A stretch of DNA of 64,000 nt from DAHVFK01 sp035310985 (GTDB lineage Bacteria > Pseudomonadota > Gammaproteobacteria > Burkholderiales > SG8-39). Of the stretch, positions 44,193 through 53,031 are shown piece by piece. The notes under the pieces are model-generated. The model worked only from the letters and a program-made list of their open reading frames with translations. It did not search any database and was not told the origin of the DNA. The number at the start of each line of letters is the position of its first letter. Within the stretch, counting starts at the first letter, position 1. The stretch covers positions 1 through 64,000 of the forward strand of contig DATGDH010000027.1 in the NCBI GenBank assembly GCA_035310985.1. Reading direction: 5' to 3'. Position numbers and translations under genes: made by a program.

Positions 44193-45782
44193 ATGGCTCG
44201 AATCGCGCGCCTGCTGGCCTACGCGGTCGGCGCTTTGCTCGCGCTCCCCGCGCTCGCCCAATCCCCCCACTACGGCGGGGAACTCGTGTTCCCGGTTCCG
44301 TCGGAGCCGCCCTCGTACGACGGCCACCGCGAGGAGACCTTCGGCCTGATCCACCCGATCGCCCCGTTCTACAACACCATTCTGCGCGTCGACCCGACCG
44401 ACCCGAGCGGCACCAAGCCGTACCCGTCGCTCGCCGAGAGCTGGACGGTGTCGCCGGACGGCAAGACCTACACCTTCAAGATCCGCACCGGCGTGAAGTT
44501 CCACGACGGCAGCGACATGACCGCGAAGGACATCAAGGCGTCCTACGACCACATCATCTTCCCGCCGCCGGGCGTAGGCTCGACGCGCAAGGGGCAGTAC
44601 GAAGACGTCGTCTCGGTCGAGGCGCCGAACGCGACCACGGTGGTATTCAAGCTGAAGCACCCCTCGGGCTCGTTCATCGCGTCGCTGCTGTCGCCCTACA
44701 ACTTCATCTACAAGGCGGACATCCTGGCGAAGGACCCGCACTGGTACGAGACCCACATCATGGGCACCGGGCCGTTCATCTTCGTCGAGCACGTCAGGGG
44801 CTCGCACCTGGTCGGCAAGAAGAACCCGAACTACTGGGACAAGGGCAAGCCGTACCTCGACGGCTTCCGCGCCATCTTCATCAAGGACTCCGCGGCGCAG
44901 GTCGCGGCGATCCGCGGCGAGCGCGCGCAGATCCAGTTTCGCGGCTTCACGCCGGCGGCGCGCGACGACCTCGTGCGCACGCTCGGCAACAAGATCACGG
45001 TGCAGGAGTCGCCCTGGGACTGCATCCTGTATGTCTCCATCAACCACAAGAAAAAGCCGTTCGACGACCCGCGGGTGCGCCGCGCGCTGACGCTCGCGCT
45101 GGACCGCTACACGGGCTCCAAGGCGCTCTCGAAGATCGCGATCGTCAAGGAGGTGGCGGGCGTGCAGGTGCCGGGAACGCCGTATGCCACGCCGCCCGAC
45201 GAGCTCGCCAAGCTGGCGGGCTACTGGCACGACATCGAAAAGTCGCGCGCCGAGGCGAAGCGCCTGCTCAAGGAAGCCGGGGTTCCGGAAGGCTTCTCGT
45301 TCACGTTCAAGAACCGCGGCATCCCGATGCCGTACGAGCCGCTCGGCGTGTGGCTGATCGACCAGTGGCGCCAGATCGGCCTCAACGTCAAGCAGGAGGT
45401 GATCGAGCCGGCGGCCTATTTCGGCGTCCTCCGCAAGGGCGACTTCGAGACGGCGATGGACTTCCAGTGCGGCTACATCGTCGAGCCCGACCTCGACATG
45501 TACCGGTTCACCTCGGTCAGCCGCAACCCGGCGAACTACGGCGGCTACGAGGACCCGGTGCTCGACAAGTTGTACGACGAGCAGAGCCAGGCGACCAATC
45601 CGGAGGAGCGCAAGAAGCTCGTCCGGGAGTTCGAGAAGCGGCTGCTCGACGAGCAAGCCCATGTCCTGATGACGCTGCAGTGGCACCGCATCATCCCGCA
45701 CTCGTCCAGGCTGCATGGATGGCAGGTCACGCCCAGCCACTACCTGAACAACACGCTCGACACCGTCTGGCTTTCGCCCTGA
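44193..45782 (+). CDS. Periplasmic substrate-binding protein of a peptide-type ABC importer (family 5)
   Basis: 529 residues with a signal peptide (MARIARLLAYAVGALLALPALA). The mature part has the family-5 features YPSLAESWTVSPDGKTYTFKIRTGVKFHDG (core ESWTVSPDGKTYTF), then FNHRKKPF-like INHKKKPFDDPRVRRAL and KSRAEAKRLLKEAG. Such proteins bind peptides, nickel complexes, glutathione or other organic compounds; the ligand is not evident. The operon is D-F-A-B-C. Confidence 0.92.
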   Translation: MARIARLLAYAVGALLALPALAQSPHYGGELVFPVPSEPPSYDGHREETFGLIHPIAPFYNTILRVDPTDPSGTKPYPSLAESWTVSPDGKTYTFKIRTGVKFHDGSDMTAKDIKASYDHIIFPPPGVGSTRKGQYEDVVSVEAPNATTVVFKLKHPSGSFIASLLSPYNFIYKADILAKDPHWYETHIMGTGPFIFVEHVRGSHLVGKKNPNYWDKGKPYLDGFRAIFIKDSAAQVAAIRGERAQIQFRGFTPAARDDLVRTLGNKITVQESPWDCILYVSINHKKKPFDDPRVRRALTLALDRYTGSKALSKIAIVKEVAGVQVPGTPYATPPDELAKLAGYWHDIEKSRAEAKRLLKEAGVPEGFSFTFKNRGIPMPYEPLGVWLIDQWRQIGLNVKQEVIEPAAYFGVLRKGDFETAMDFQCGYIVEPDLDMYRFTSVSRNPANYGGYEDPVLDKLYDEQSQATNPEERKKLVREFEKRLLDEQAHVLMTLQWHRIIPHSSRLHGWQVTPSHYLNNTLDTVWLSP

Positions 45783-45793
45783 CGGTCGTTCGC

Positions 45794-45821
45794 CCGGCGG
45801 CGGATCCGGATCCGCCGCCGG
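45794..45821. promoter_or_regulatory. Perfect 28-bp palindrome between binding-protein and permease genes
   Basis: The half-site CCGGCGGCGGATCC (45794-45807) is followed by its exact complement. In RNA it would form a very stable hairpin between the binding-protein stop and the first permease start, a position where other importers carry REP-like hairpins that keep the binding-protein mRNA more abundant than the permease mRNA. Confidence 0.65.
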
Positions 45822-45833
45822 CATGACGCAGGC

Positions 45834-46790
45834 ATGACGCGCTACATCGCCAAGCGGCTGCTGCTGATGATCCCGACGCTGGTCGGCGTCGCGATTCTGA
45901 TCTTCGTGCTGCTGCGCGTCGTGCCAGGCGACGTGGTCGAGGCGCGCTACCTGACGCAGGGCAGCCAGTTCCAGTCCCAGGAGTTGATGGACCTGGAGCG
46001 CCACAAGCTCGGCCTCGACCAGCCGCTGTGGAAGCAGTTCACCACGTACATGGCCGGCCTCGCGCGCCTCGACTTCGGCCTGTCAATGTGGACCGGCGCG
46101 CCGATCACCGAGGAGATCAAGCTGCGTTTCGCGCTGTCGCTCGAGGTCGCGATCATGGCCTCGATCATCGCCGCGCTGCTCGCGATTCCGCTCGGCATCA
46201 TGGCTGCGGTCAAGCAGGACACCTGGGTGGACTATGCGGTGCGGGTGTTTTCGATCGCCGGGCTCGCGATGCCCTCGTTCTGGCTCGGCATCCTCATAAT
46301 CCTGTGCATGCTGCTCGTGTTCCACTGGGTGCCGCCGCTGGAGTTCACGCCGCTGTGGGTGGACCCCTGGAACAACCTGGCGCAGCTCATCTGGCCGGCC
46401 CTCGCGGTCGGCTACCGCTACTCGGCGGTCTCGACGCGCATGATGCGCTCCTCGATGCTGGAGGTGCTGCGCGAGGACTACATCCGCACCGCGCGCGCGA
46501 AGGGGCTGCGGCTGAAGCTGATCCTCGCGCGCCACGCCGTCAAGAACGCGATGCTGCCGGTGATCACGGTGCTCGGCCTCGAGTTCGCATTCCTGCTCGG
46601 GGGCCTCGTGGTCACCGAGCAGGTATTCAATCTGAACGGGCTGGGGCTGCTGTTCGTCGAGTCGATCTCGCACCGCGACTACACCATGACTCAGGCGCTG
46701 GTGATGCTGGTGGCGGCGGTCACGATCTTCGTCAACTTCCTGATCGACCTCGCCTACGCGTGGGTCGATCCGCGCATCCACTACCGCTGA
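45834..46790 (+). CDS. ABC importer permease (OppB/DppB-like)
   Basis: 318 residues, six membrane helices starting MTRYIAKRLLLMIPTLVGVA. The cytoplasmic ATPase-docking loop YRYSAVSTRMMRSSMLEVL and DYIRTARAKGL (EAA motif) is present. The start is the second of two ATGs in a GCATGACGC repeat; the first is out of frame. Partner of the next permease. Confidence 0.92.
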   Translation: MTRYIAKRLLLMIPTLVGVAILIFVLLRVVPGDVVEARYLTQGSQFQSQELMDLERHKLGLDQPLWKQFTTYMAGLARLDFGLSMWTGAPITEEIKLRFALSLEVAIMASIIAALLAIPLGIMAAVKQDTWVDYAVRVFSIAGLAMPSFWLGILIILCMLLVFHWVPPLEFTPLWVDPWNNLAQLIWPALAVGYRYSAVSTRMMRSSMLEVLREDYIRTARAKGLRLKLILARHAVKNAMLPVITVLGLEFAFLLGGLVVTEQVFNLNGLGLLFVESISHRDYTMTQALVMLVAAVTIFVNFLIDLAYAWVDPRIHYR

Positions 46791-46792
46791 TC

Positions 46793-47686
46793 ATGGCCGC
46801 GACCCCGGGAACGCTCGAAGACCTGCGCGCCGCACGGGCCCCCGGCCTGCTTGCGACGGCCTGGCGACTTTCGCGCGAGCGGCCGCTGGGCGCAATCGGG
46901 CTCGTGATCATCGTCGTGATGGTGATCGCCGCCGCGACCGCCGGCTGGATCGCGCCCTACGACCCGCTGATCAACCACTATGACGCGATGCTCAGCCCGC
47001 CGAGCATGAAGCACCTGCTCGGCACCGACGCCTTCGGCCGCGACGTGCTTTCGCGCGTGATCTATGGCTCGCGCACCGCGCTGGCGGTCGGTCTCGGTGC
47101 GTCGCTGCTCGGCGCCTTTTTCGGCGCGATCGTCGGCGTCGCCAGCGCCTACTATGGCGGCCGCTTCGACCTCTACATGCAGCGGCTCATGGACATGCTG
47201 CTGTCGTTCCCGCTCATCGTGCTTGCACTGGTGGTGATCGCGATCCTCGGCACCGGCGCGCAGAACGTGATACTCGCGATCGCGGTGCCGATGATTCCGC
47301 GCTGCGCGCGGGTGGTGCGTTCGAGCGCCCTCGCGGTGCGCGAGATGCCGTACGTGGACGCCGCGCGGGCTTCGGGCTTCAGCGACGCGCGCATCATCCT
47401 GCGCCACATGCTGCCGAACGTCATGGCGCCGACGCTGATCATGCTCACCTCGTTCCTCGGCCAGGCGATCCTTCTTGAGGCGTCGCTCTCCTTCATCGGC
47501 CTGGGCGTGCAGGAGCCGACCGCGGCCTGGGGCCTGATGCTGCGAGGCGCCGCGGTCGAGTTCGCCGAGACGGCGCCCTGGATGGCGATCTTCCCGGGCT
47601 TGGCGATCAGCCTCGCGGTGTTCGGCTTCAACCTGTTCGGCGACTCGCTGCGCGACGCGCTCGATCCGAAGCTGCGCGTGCGCTAG
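46793..47686 (+). CDS. ABC importer permease (OppC/DppC-like)
   Basis: 297 residues from the ATG at 46793, 2 bp after the previous stop. About six helices; the family motif HLLGTDAFGRDVLSRVIYGSR (core GTDAFGRDV) and the EAA loop YVDAARASGFSDARIILRHMLPN (core AARASG) are clear. It completes the importer. It is convergent with the small gene at 47690. Confidence 0.92.
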   Translation: MAATPGTLEDLRAARAPGLLATAWRLSRERPLGAIGLVIIVVMVIAAATAGWIAPYDPLINHYDAMLSPPSMKHLLGTDAFGRDVLSRVIYGSRTALAVGLGASLLGAFFGAIVGVASAYYGGRFDLYMQRLMDMLLSFPLIVLALVVIAILGTGAQNVILAIAVPMIPRCARVVRSSALAVREMPYVDAARASGFSDARIILRHMLPNVMAPTLIMLTSFLGQAILLEASLSFIGLGVQEPTAAWGLMLRGAAVEFAETAPWMAIFPGLAISLAVFGFNLFGDSLRDALDPKLRVR

Positions 47687-47689
47687 GGG

Positions 47690-47995
47690 TCACTTGCCCC
47701 GGCCGGGGGCGCTCGAGTACACCTGCATCTCGCTGCGGTCGCGCCAGTTCGACTCGTCGAGCAGCCCGGCGGGGACGAAGTAGCGCGCGGCCGCGGCGAC
47801 CGGGTGCTCCTCGACGATGCGCTCGACCGCGTCGTAGCCGATCTTGCGCAGCAGGCCGTCGCCGCTCGTCGAGCGCGCGACCATGAACTTGTCGTACACG
47901 CGGTACACGTACACGTTGGCCGGACGCGCGTTGCCTTGCGCGTCGCGCAAGACGAGCACGTAACGCGTGTCGGGCTTGAACTGGCTCTTGTCCAT
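47690..47995 (-). CDS. Small soluble protein of unknown function next to soeA
   Basis: 101 residues (MDKSQFKPDTRYVLVLRDAQ). It is a compact alpha/beta protein with no cysteines and no signal peptide; motif YVYRVYDKFMVARSTSGDGLLRKIGYD (core VYDKFMVARST) looks conserved in style. It is divergent from soeA with only about 60 bp between the starts, which must hold both promoters, so co-regulation with the sulfite dehydrogenase is possible. I do not recognise the family. Confidence 0.65.
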   Translation of the reverse strand: MDKSQFKPDTRYVLVLRDAQGNARPANVYVYRVYDKFMVARSTSGDGLLRKIGYDAVERIVEEHPVAAAARYFVPAGLLDESNWRDRSEMQVYSSAPGRGK

Positions 47996-48054
47996 GCGTA
48001 GTCCCTTGATCGGCGCGCATGATAGCGCATAAGGAGGGTAAGGCGACCCTTCTT

Positions 48055-50991
48055 ATGAGCAAATCAGATTATCTCGTTGGCGATCGCGCTGCGCGCTGCG
48101 GACAATGGCTCCCTGAACACCGGGGATTCGAATTGAGCGCCTCTGCGCGGTCCGAGGTCAAGACCACCACCTGCTACATGTGCGCCTGCCGCTGCGGCAT
48201 CCGGGTGCATCTGCGCGACGGCGAAGTGCGCTACATCGAGGGCAATCCCGATCATCCGCTGAACCGCGGCGTGATCTGCGCCAAGGGCTCGAGCGGCATC
48301 ATGAAGCAGGTGTCGCCGGCGCGCCTGACGCGTCCGCTGAAAAGAAAGAGAGGCAGCGAGCGCGGCGCGGGGCAGTTCGAAGCCATCAGCTGGGAAGAGG
48401 CTTTCTCCCTGCTGGAAGAACGGCTCAGGAAAATTAGGTCGACGGATCCCAAGAAGTTCGCCTTGTTCACTGGCCGCGACCAGATGCAAGCGCTGACCGG
48501 CCTGTTCGCGCGCCAATTCGGCACGCCGAACTACGCCGCGCACGGCGGCTTCTGCTCGGTGAACATGGCAGCGGGCATGATCTACACGATCGGCGGCTCG
48601 TTCTGGGAGTTCGGCGGCCCGGACCTCGAGCGCGCGCGCCTATTCATCATGCTCGGCACTGCCGAGGACCATCACTCGAACCCGCTCAAGATCGCGATCT
48701 CGGAGTTCAAGCGCCGCGGCGGGCGCTTCGTCTCGGTCAACCCAGTGCGCACCGGCTACTCGGCGATCGCCGACGAGTGGGTGCCGATCCGCCCCGGCAC
48801 GGATGGCGCGCTGCTGCTCGCGCTCGCGAACGAGCTGATCGCGCAAGGGCTGTACGACCGCGAGTTCGTCGCGCGCTACACCAATGGCGGGCAGCTGGTG
48901 GTGGTCGACCCGCATTCGCCGCACCACGGGCTGCTCGCCGCGGACGAGGATGCCGACCCGGTCAATCCGCTCTATCCGCAGAACCAGCTGTGGTGGGACC
49001 GGCACTCGAACGGGCCGTGCCTGACTCACACGCCCGAGACCGATCCGTTCCTGTTCGGCGATTTCACGCTGCCCGACGGCACGCACGTGCGGCCAGCGTT
49101 CCAGCTGCTCGCCGAGCGCGTCGCCGCCTACACGCCGGAGTGGGCCGAAGGCGTCACCGGCATCCCGGCGGCGACCATCCGGCGCCTAGCGCACGAGATG
49201 GGGGTCACCGCGCGCGACGAGAAGATCGAGCTGCCGATCGCCTGGACCGACTGCTGGGGCAACGAGCACCAGACAATCACCGGTAACCCGGTCGCGTTCC
49301 ACGCGATGCGCGGGCTGGCCGCGCATTCGAACGGCTTTCACACGGTGCGCGCGCTCGGCATCCTGATGAGCCTGCTCGGCACCATCGACCGCCCGGGCGG
49401 CTTCCGCCACAAAGCGCCGTTTCCGCGCGGCATCCCGCCCGCGGCGAAAACACCCACTGGCCCCGAGGGCGTCAGGCCGAATACGCCGCTCGCAGGGCTC
49501 GCGCTCGGCTGGCCGGGCTCGCCCGAAGACCTGTTCGTCGACGAACACGGCGAGCCGGTGCGCATCGACAAGGGCTTTTCGTGGGAGCACCCACTCTCGG
49601 TGCATGGCCTCATGCACAACATGATCACCAACGCCTGGCGCGGCGACCCGTACCCGATCGATACGCTTTTTATCTTCATGGCCAACATGGCCTGGAACTC
49701 GACCATGAACACGGTCGCGGTGCGCAAGATGCTGAACGACCGCGGGCCGGATGGCGAGTACAAGATCCCGTTCATCGCGGTGTGCGACGCGTTCCAGTCG
49801 GAGATGACCGCTTTTGCCGACCTGGTGCTGCCCGACACGACCTATCTCGAGCGCCACGACGTCATGTCGATGCTCGACCGGCCGATCTCCGAGTTCGACG
49901 GGCCGGTCGACTCGGTGCGCATCCCGGTCGTGCCGCCGCTCGGAGAGTGCAAGCCCTTCCAGGAAGTCCTTATCGAGCTTGGCAGCCGTTTGGGCCTTCC
50001 TTCGTTCACAAATAAAGACGGCTCCCGCAAGTACAGGGACTACCCCGACTTCATCGTTCGGCATGAAACGGAGCCGGGCTCGGGCATCGGCTTTCTCGCC
50101 GGCTGGCGCGGCCAGGACGGCAAGAAGTCGATGCTCGGCGAGCCCAATCCGGATCAGTGGGCGCGCTACGCAGAGAACAACTGCGTGTTCCACTACCGGC
50201 TGCCGCCTTCCTACCAGTACATGCGCAACTGGAACCGCGGCTACATGCAGTGGGCGCAGCGCATGCGCATCCGCCGTTGGGGCGACCCGATCCTCGTGCA
50301 CCTGTACTCGGAGGTGCTGCAGAAATTCCGCCTCGCCGCCGAGGGCAAGTGGCCCGGACGCCAGCCGCCCGAGCGGCTGCGCGCGCGCGTCGCGACCTAC
50401 TTCGATCCGCTGCCGTTCTACTACGCGCCGCTCGAAGCGCAGGTCACCGACCCGGAGAAATATCCGCTCGCCGCGATCACCCAGCGGCCGATGGCGATGT
50501 ACCACTCCTGGGACTCGCAGAACGCGTGGCTGCGGCAGATCCACGGCCACAACTATCTGTTCGTCAATCCGCGCAGCGCGCGCGCCGCGGGCATCGCCGA
50601 CGGCGCCTGGATCTGGGTCGAGTCGCCCTGGGGCAAAGTGCGCTGCATGTGCCGCTACAGCGAGGCGGTCGAGCCGGGGACCGTGTGGACCTGGAACGCG
50701 ATCGGCAAGCAGCCGGGCGCCTGGGGCCTCGCGCCCGAGGCGAACGAGGCGCGCAAGGGCTTCCTGCTGAATCACCTGATCGCCGACGAGCTGCCGCTCG
50801 AGGGCGGACGCACGTCGAACTCCGATCCGGTCACCGGGCAGGCCGGCTGGTACGACGTGAGGGTGAGGATCTACCCGGCGGATCAGAAAGGGGTTTGGCC
50901 TGAATTTCAAACCCTCAATCCCGTTCCGGGAACCCGCAAGGCCCCCCTCAACTGGCTCGCTTACGTCGCCGGAAAGAGGATCGAGCGATGA
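48055..50991 (+). CDS. soeA: Molybdopterin catalytic subunit of a SoeABC-type sulfite dehydrogenase
   Basis: 978 residues from the ATG at 48055; an ATG at 48019 is also possible, and the AGGAGG at about 48031 is oddly far from either. An N-terminal [4Fe-4S] site (Cys40, Cys43, Cys47, Cys75 in CYMCACRCG and GVICAKG) precedes molybdopterin oxidoreductase domains. No Tat signal, so cytoplasmic, as known for SoeA, which oxidises sulfite to sulfate at the membrane and feeds quinone. Operon with soeB and soeC and directly upstream of the tusA-shdr genes. Other CISM enzymes (polysulfide or thiosulfate reductases) are related but usually exported. Confidence 0.87.
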   Translation: MSKSDYLVGDRAARCGQWLPEHRGFELSASARSEVKTTTCYMCACRCGIRVHLRDGEVRYIEGNPDHPLNRGVICAKGSSGIMKQVSPARLTRPLKRKRGSERGAGQFEAISWEEAFSLLEERLRKIRSTDPKKFALFTGRDQMQALTGLFARQFGTPNYAAHGGFCSVNMAAGMIYTIGGSFWEFGGPDLERARLFIMLGTAEDHHSNPLKIAISEFKRRGGRFVSVNPVRTGYSAIADEWVPIRPGTDGALLLALANELIAQGLYDREFVARYTNGGQLVVVDPHSPHHGLLAADEDADPVNPLYPQNQLWWDRHSNGPCLTHTPETDPFLFGDFTLPDGTHVRPAFQLLAERVAAYTPEWAEGVTGIPAATIRRLAHEMGVTARDEKIELPIAWTDCWGNEHQTITGNPVAFHAMRGLAAHSNGFHTVRALGILMSLLGTIDRPGGFRHKAPFPRGIPPAAKTPTGPEGVRPNTPLAGLALGWPGSPEDLFVDEHGEPVRIDKGFSWEHPLSVHGLMHNMITNAWRGDPYPIDTLFIFMANMAWNSTMNTVAVRKMLNDRGPDGEYKIPFIAVCDAFQSEMTAFADLVLPDTTYLERHDVMSMLDRPISEFDGPVDSVRIPVVPPLGECKPFQEVLIELGSRLGLPSFTNKDGSRKYRDYPDFIVRHETEPGSGIGFLAGWRGQDGKKSMLGEPNPDQWARYAENNCVFHYRLPPSYQYMRNWNRGYMQWAQRMRIRRWGDPILVHLYSEVLQKFRLAAEGKWPGRQPPERLRARVATYFDPLPFYYAPLEAQVTDPEKYPLAAITQRPMAMYHSWDSQNAWLRQIHGHNYLFVNPRSARAAGIADGAWIWVESPWGKVRCMCRYSEAVEPGTVWTWNAIGKQPGAWGLAPEANEARKGFLLNHLIADELPLEGGRTSNSDPVTGQAGWYDVRVRIYPADQKGVWPEFQTLNPVPGTRKAPLNWLAYVAGKRIER

Positions 50992-51719
50992 CGCAGCTCG
51001 CGCTGGTGATCGATCTGAACGTGTGCGTCGGCTGCCAGGCCTGCGTGACGAGCTGCAAGCAGTGGAACACCTCGGGCGCGGCGGGCTACATGTCGGACGA
51101 CAACCCCTACGGCGCCGACCCGACGGGGACGTTCTTCAACCGTGTGCAGACCTTCGAGGTGGGCGAGTTTCCCAATACCGAGACGGTGCACTTCCCGAAG
51201 TCCTGCCTGCACTGCGAGGAGCCGCCCTGTGTGCCGGTGTGCCCGACCGGCGCCTCGTATAAGCGTGCCGAAGACGGCATCGTGCTGGTCGACTACGACA
51301 AGTGCATCGGCTGCAAGTATTGCTCCTGGGCCTGCCCCTATGGCGCGCGCGAGATCGACGAGCACCAGAAGGTGATGAAGAAGTGCACGCTGTGCGTGGA
51401 CCGCATCTACGACCCGGCGCTGCCGGAAAAGGAACGCAAGCCCGCCTGCGTGCTCGCCTGCCCGACGAGCGCGCGCATCTTCGGCGACATCCACGATCCC
51501 GACTCGCAGGCCGCAAGAGCGATCCGCGAGCAGGGCGGCTATGCGCTCATGCCCGAGTGGGGCACGCAGCCGGCGAACCACTACCTGCCGCGGCGCCGCA
51601 CCGAGATCCGCCTCCATCCCGACGAACTCGAGCGCCATGACAACCCGCTCAAGGTCGACGGCCTGCTGCCGCGGCCTTCGCCGAAGGACCCGGCGCTGGA
51701 CGACGTGACGAGCTGGTAG
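50988..51719 (+). CDS. soeB: Iron-sulfur electron-transfer subunit SoeB
   Basis: 243 residues. Four [4Fe-4S] cysteine groups: CVGCQACVTSC, CLHCEEPPCVPVC, CIGCKYCSWAC and CTLCVDRIYDPALPEKERKPACVLAC (last group's cysteines are spread over 26 residues). No signal peptide, which fits a cytoplasmic SoeAB pair. Start overlaps the soeA stop (ATGA). It passes electrons to SoeC. Confidence 0.92.
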   Translation: MTQLALVIDLNVCVGCQACVTSCKQWNTSGAAGYMSDDNPYGADPTGTFFNRVQTFEVGEFPNTETVHFPKSCLHCEEPPCVPVCPTGASYKRAEDGIVLVDYDKCIGCKYCSWACPYGAREIDEHQKVMKKCTLCVDRIYDPALPEKERKPACVLACPTSARIFGDIHDPDSQAARAIREQGGYALMPEWGTQPANHYLPRRRTEIRLHPDELERHDNPLKVDGLLPRPSPKDPALDDVTSW

Positions 51720-51721
51720 CC

Positions 51722-52618
51722 ATGCGGCCCGCCTGGTCGGTCATCCTGCTCACTACCCTCATCGGCGCCGGCCAAGGCCTCTTTCTTGCCCTTACGGGGA
51801 TTGAGGTCATTGGAAATTCCACACGATTGTTTTTAGTGGGCGGTGCAATCATTTCCCTCTGCTTGCTGGGCGCAGGCCTGGTCGCGTCGTTTTTTCACCT
51901 CGGCCATCCCGAGCGCGCCTGGCGCAGCGCGGCCAAGTGGCGCACCTCGTGGCTGTCGCGCGAGGTGATCGTGCTGCCCGCGTTCATGGCGGCGGTGTTC
52001 GCCTGGGGCGCGGCGCACTGGCTGGGCTGGCCGACGCGCGCGCTCGCCGCGGCGGGCGTCGTGCTCGCCCTCGCACTCTTCGTCTGCACCGCGATGATCT
52101 ACGCCTGCCTGCGCTTCCTGCAGGAGTGGCACAGCCCGCTCACGGTCTTGAACTACCTCGTGCTCGGCTGCGCCTCGGGCTTCACGCTCGCGGCCGCCTA
52201 CGCGGCCTGGGCGGCGCCGGCGCTCGCCCCGGCGCTCGCGCTCGCGGCGCTGGGCTGGACGCTCCTGGGTCTCGCCACGCGCGGCGCCTCGCTCGCCCGC
52301 AACGCGCGCCTGAAGGCGCGCTCGAGCCTGCAGAGCGCGATCGGCGTCAAGCACCCGCGCATCGCGCAGAAGGCGCAAGGCGCCATCGCCGGCTCGTTCA
52401 ACACGCGCGAGTTCTTCCATGGCCGCAGCGCGGCCGCGCTGCGCTCGGTGAAATGGATCTTCCTCCTCACCGCGTTCGGATTGCCTGCGACCCTGCTCGT
52501 AACAGGGTTGCCGACGCCGGCGTTTTTCGTCCAATTCGCGGGGCTGATGCTCGAGCGCTGGTTTTTCTTCGCTCAGGCGAACCATCCGCAGAATCTTTAC
52601 TACCAGGCGGTGTCTTGA
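51722..52618 (+). CDS. soeC: DmsC-like membrane anchor SoeC
   Basis: 298 residues with about eight membrane helices, DmsC-type, and motif FHLGHPERAWRSAAKWRTSWLSRE (core HLGHPERAW) typical of the family. It anchors SoeAB and reduces quinone. It begins 2 bp after soeB. The stop is followed by the promoter region of the tusA-shdr operon. Confidence 0.9.
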   Translation: MRPAWSVILLTTLIGAGQGLFLALTGIEVIGNSTRLFLVGGAIISLCLLGAGLVASFFHLGHPERAWRSAAKWRTSWLSREVIVLPAFMAAVFAWGAAHWLGWPTRALAAAGVVLALALFVCTAMIYACLRFLQEWHSPLTVLNYLVLGCASGFTLAAAYAAWAAPALAPALALAALGWTLLGLATRGASLARNARLKARSSLQSAIGVKHPRIAQKAQGAIAGSFNTREFFHGRSAAALRSVKWIFLLTAFGLPATLLVTGLPTPAFFVQFAGLMLERWFFFAQANHPQNLYYQAVS

Positions 52619-52650
52619 GATGAGAGCGCGGAAATTTGCTGCGCCGCGGC

Positions 52651-52678
52651 TTGCCTCTCGTGACGGCGCTGGTATATT
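52651..52678 (+). promoter_or_regulatory. Probable sigma-70 promoter of the tusA-shdr operon
   Basis: TTGCCT (52651-52656) and TATATT (52673-52678) with 16 bp between them, in a locally AT-rich gap between soeC and tusA. Transcription would start about 105 bp before the tusA ATG, leaving a long leader. Confidence 0.5.
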
Positions 52679-52791
52679 AACGAACTCTAATATTCACCCT
52701 GCTCGCAGCCGGGTCTTAACTGCGGTCAAAAGTAGATGGACACGAGGTGGTATAAGCCCAAGACCACCACCGAACGAAAGGGATTGACGCA

Positions 52792-53019
52792 ATGAACTTC
52801 GACAAGGAACTCGACGCCCGCGGACTCAACTGCCCGTTGCCGATCCTGCGCGCCAAGAAATCGCTCACCGATATGCAGTCCGGCCAGGTGCTCAAGATCC
52901 TCGCCACCGACCCGGGCTCGGTCAAGGACTTCCAGGCGTTCGCCAAGCAGACCGGCAACGAGCTGCTCGAGCACTCCGAGGCGAACAAGGAATTCACCTT
53001 CTTCATGAAGCGCAAATAA
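52792..53019 (+). CDS. tusA: Sulfur carrier protein TusA
   Basis: 75 residues, the standard single-domain TusA length. Persulfide cysteine Cys14 in LNCPLPILRAKK. No other cysteine. In sulfur oxidisers TusA brings sulfane sulfur to DsrEFH and to the sHdr system. It opens the shdr operon, 12 bp before shdrC1. Distinct from the tandem-TusA protein at 2780. Confidence 0.95.
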   Translation: MNFDKELDARGLNCPLPILRAKKSLTDMQSGQVLKILATDPGSVKDFQAFAKQTGNELLEHSEANKEFTFFMKRK

Positions 53020-53031
53020 GCAGGAGCGGCC

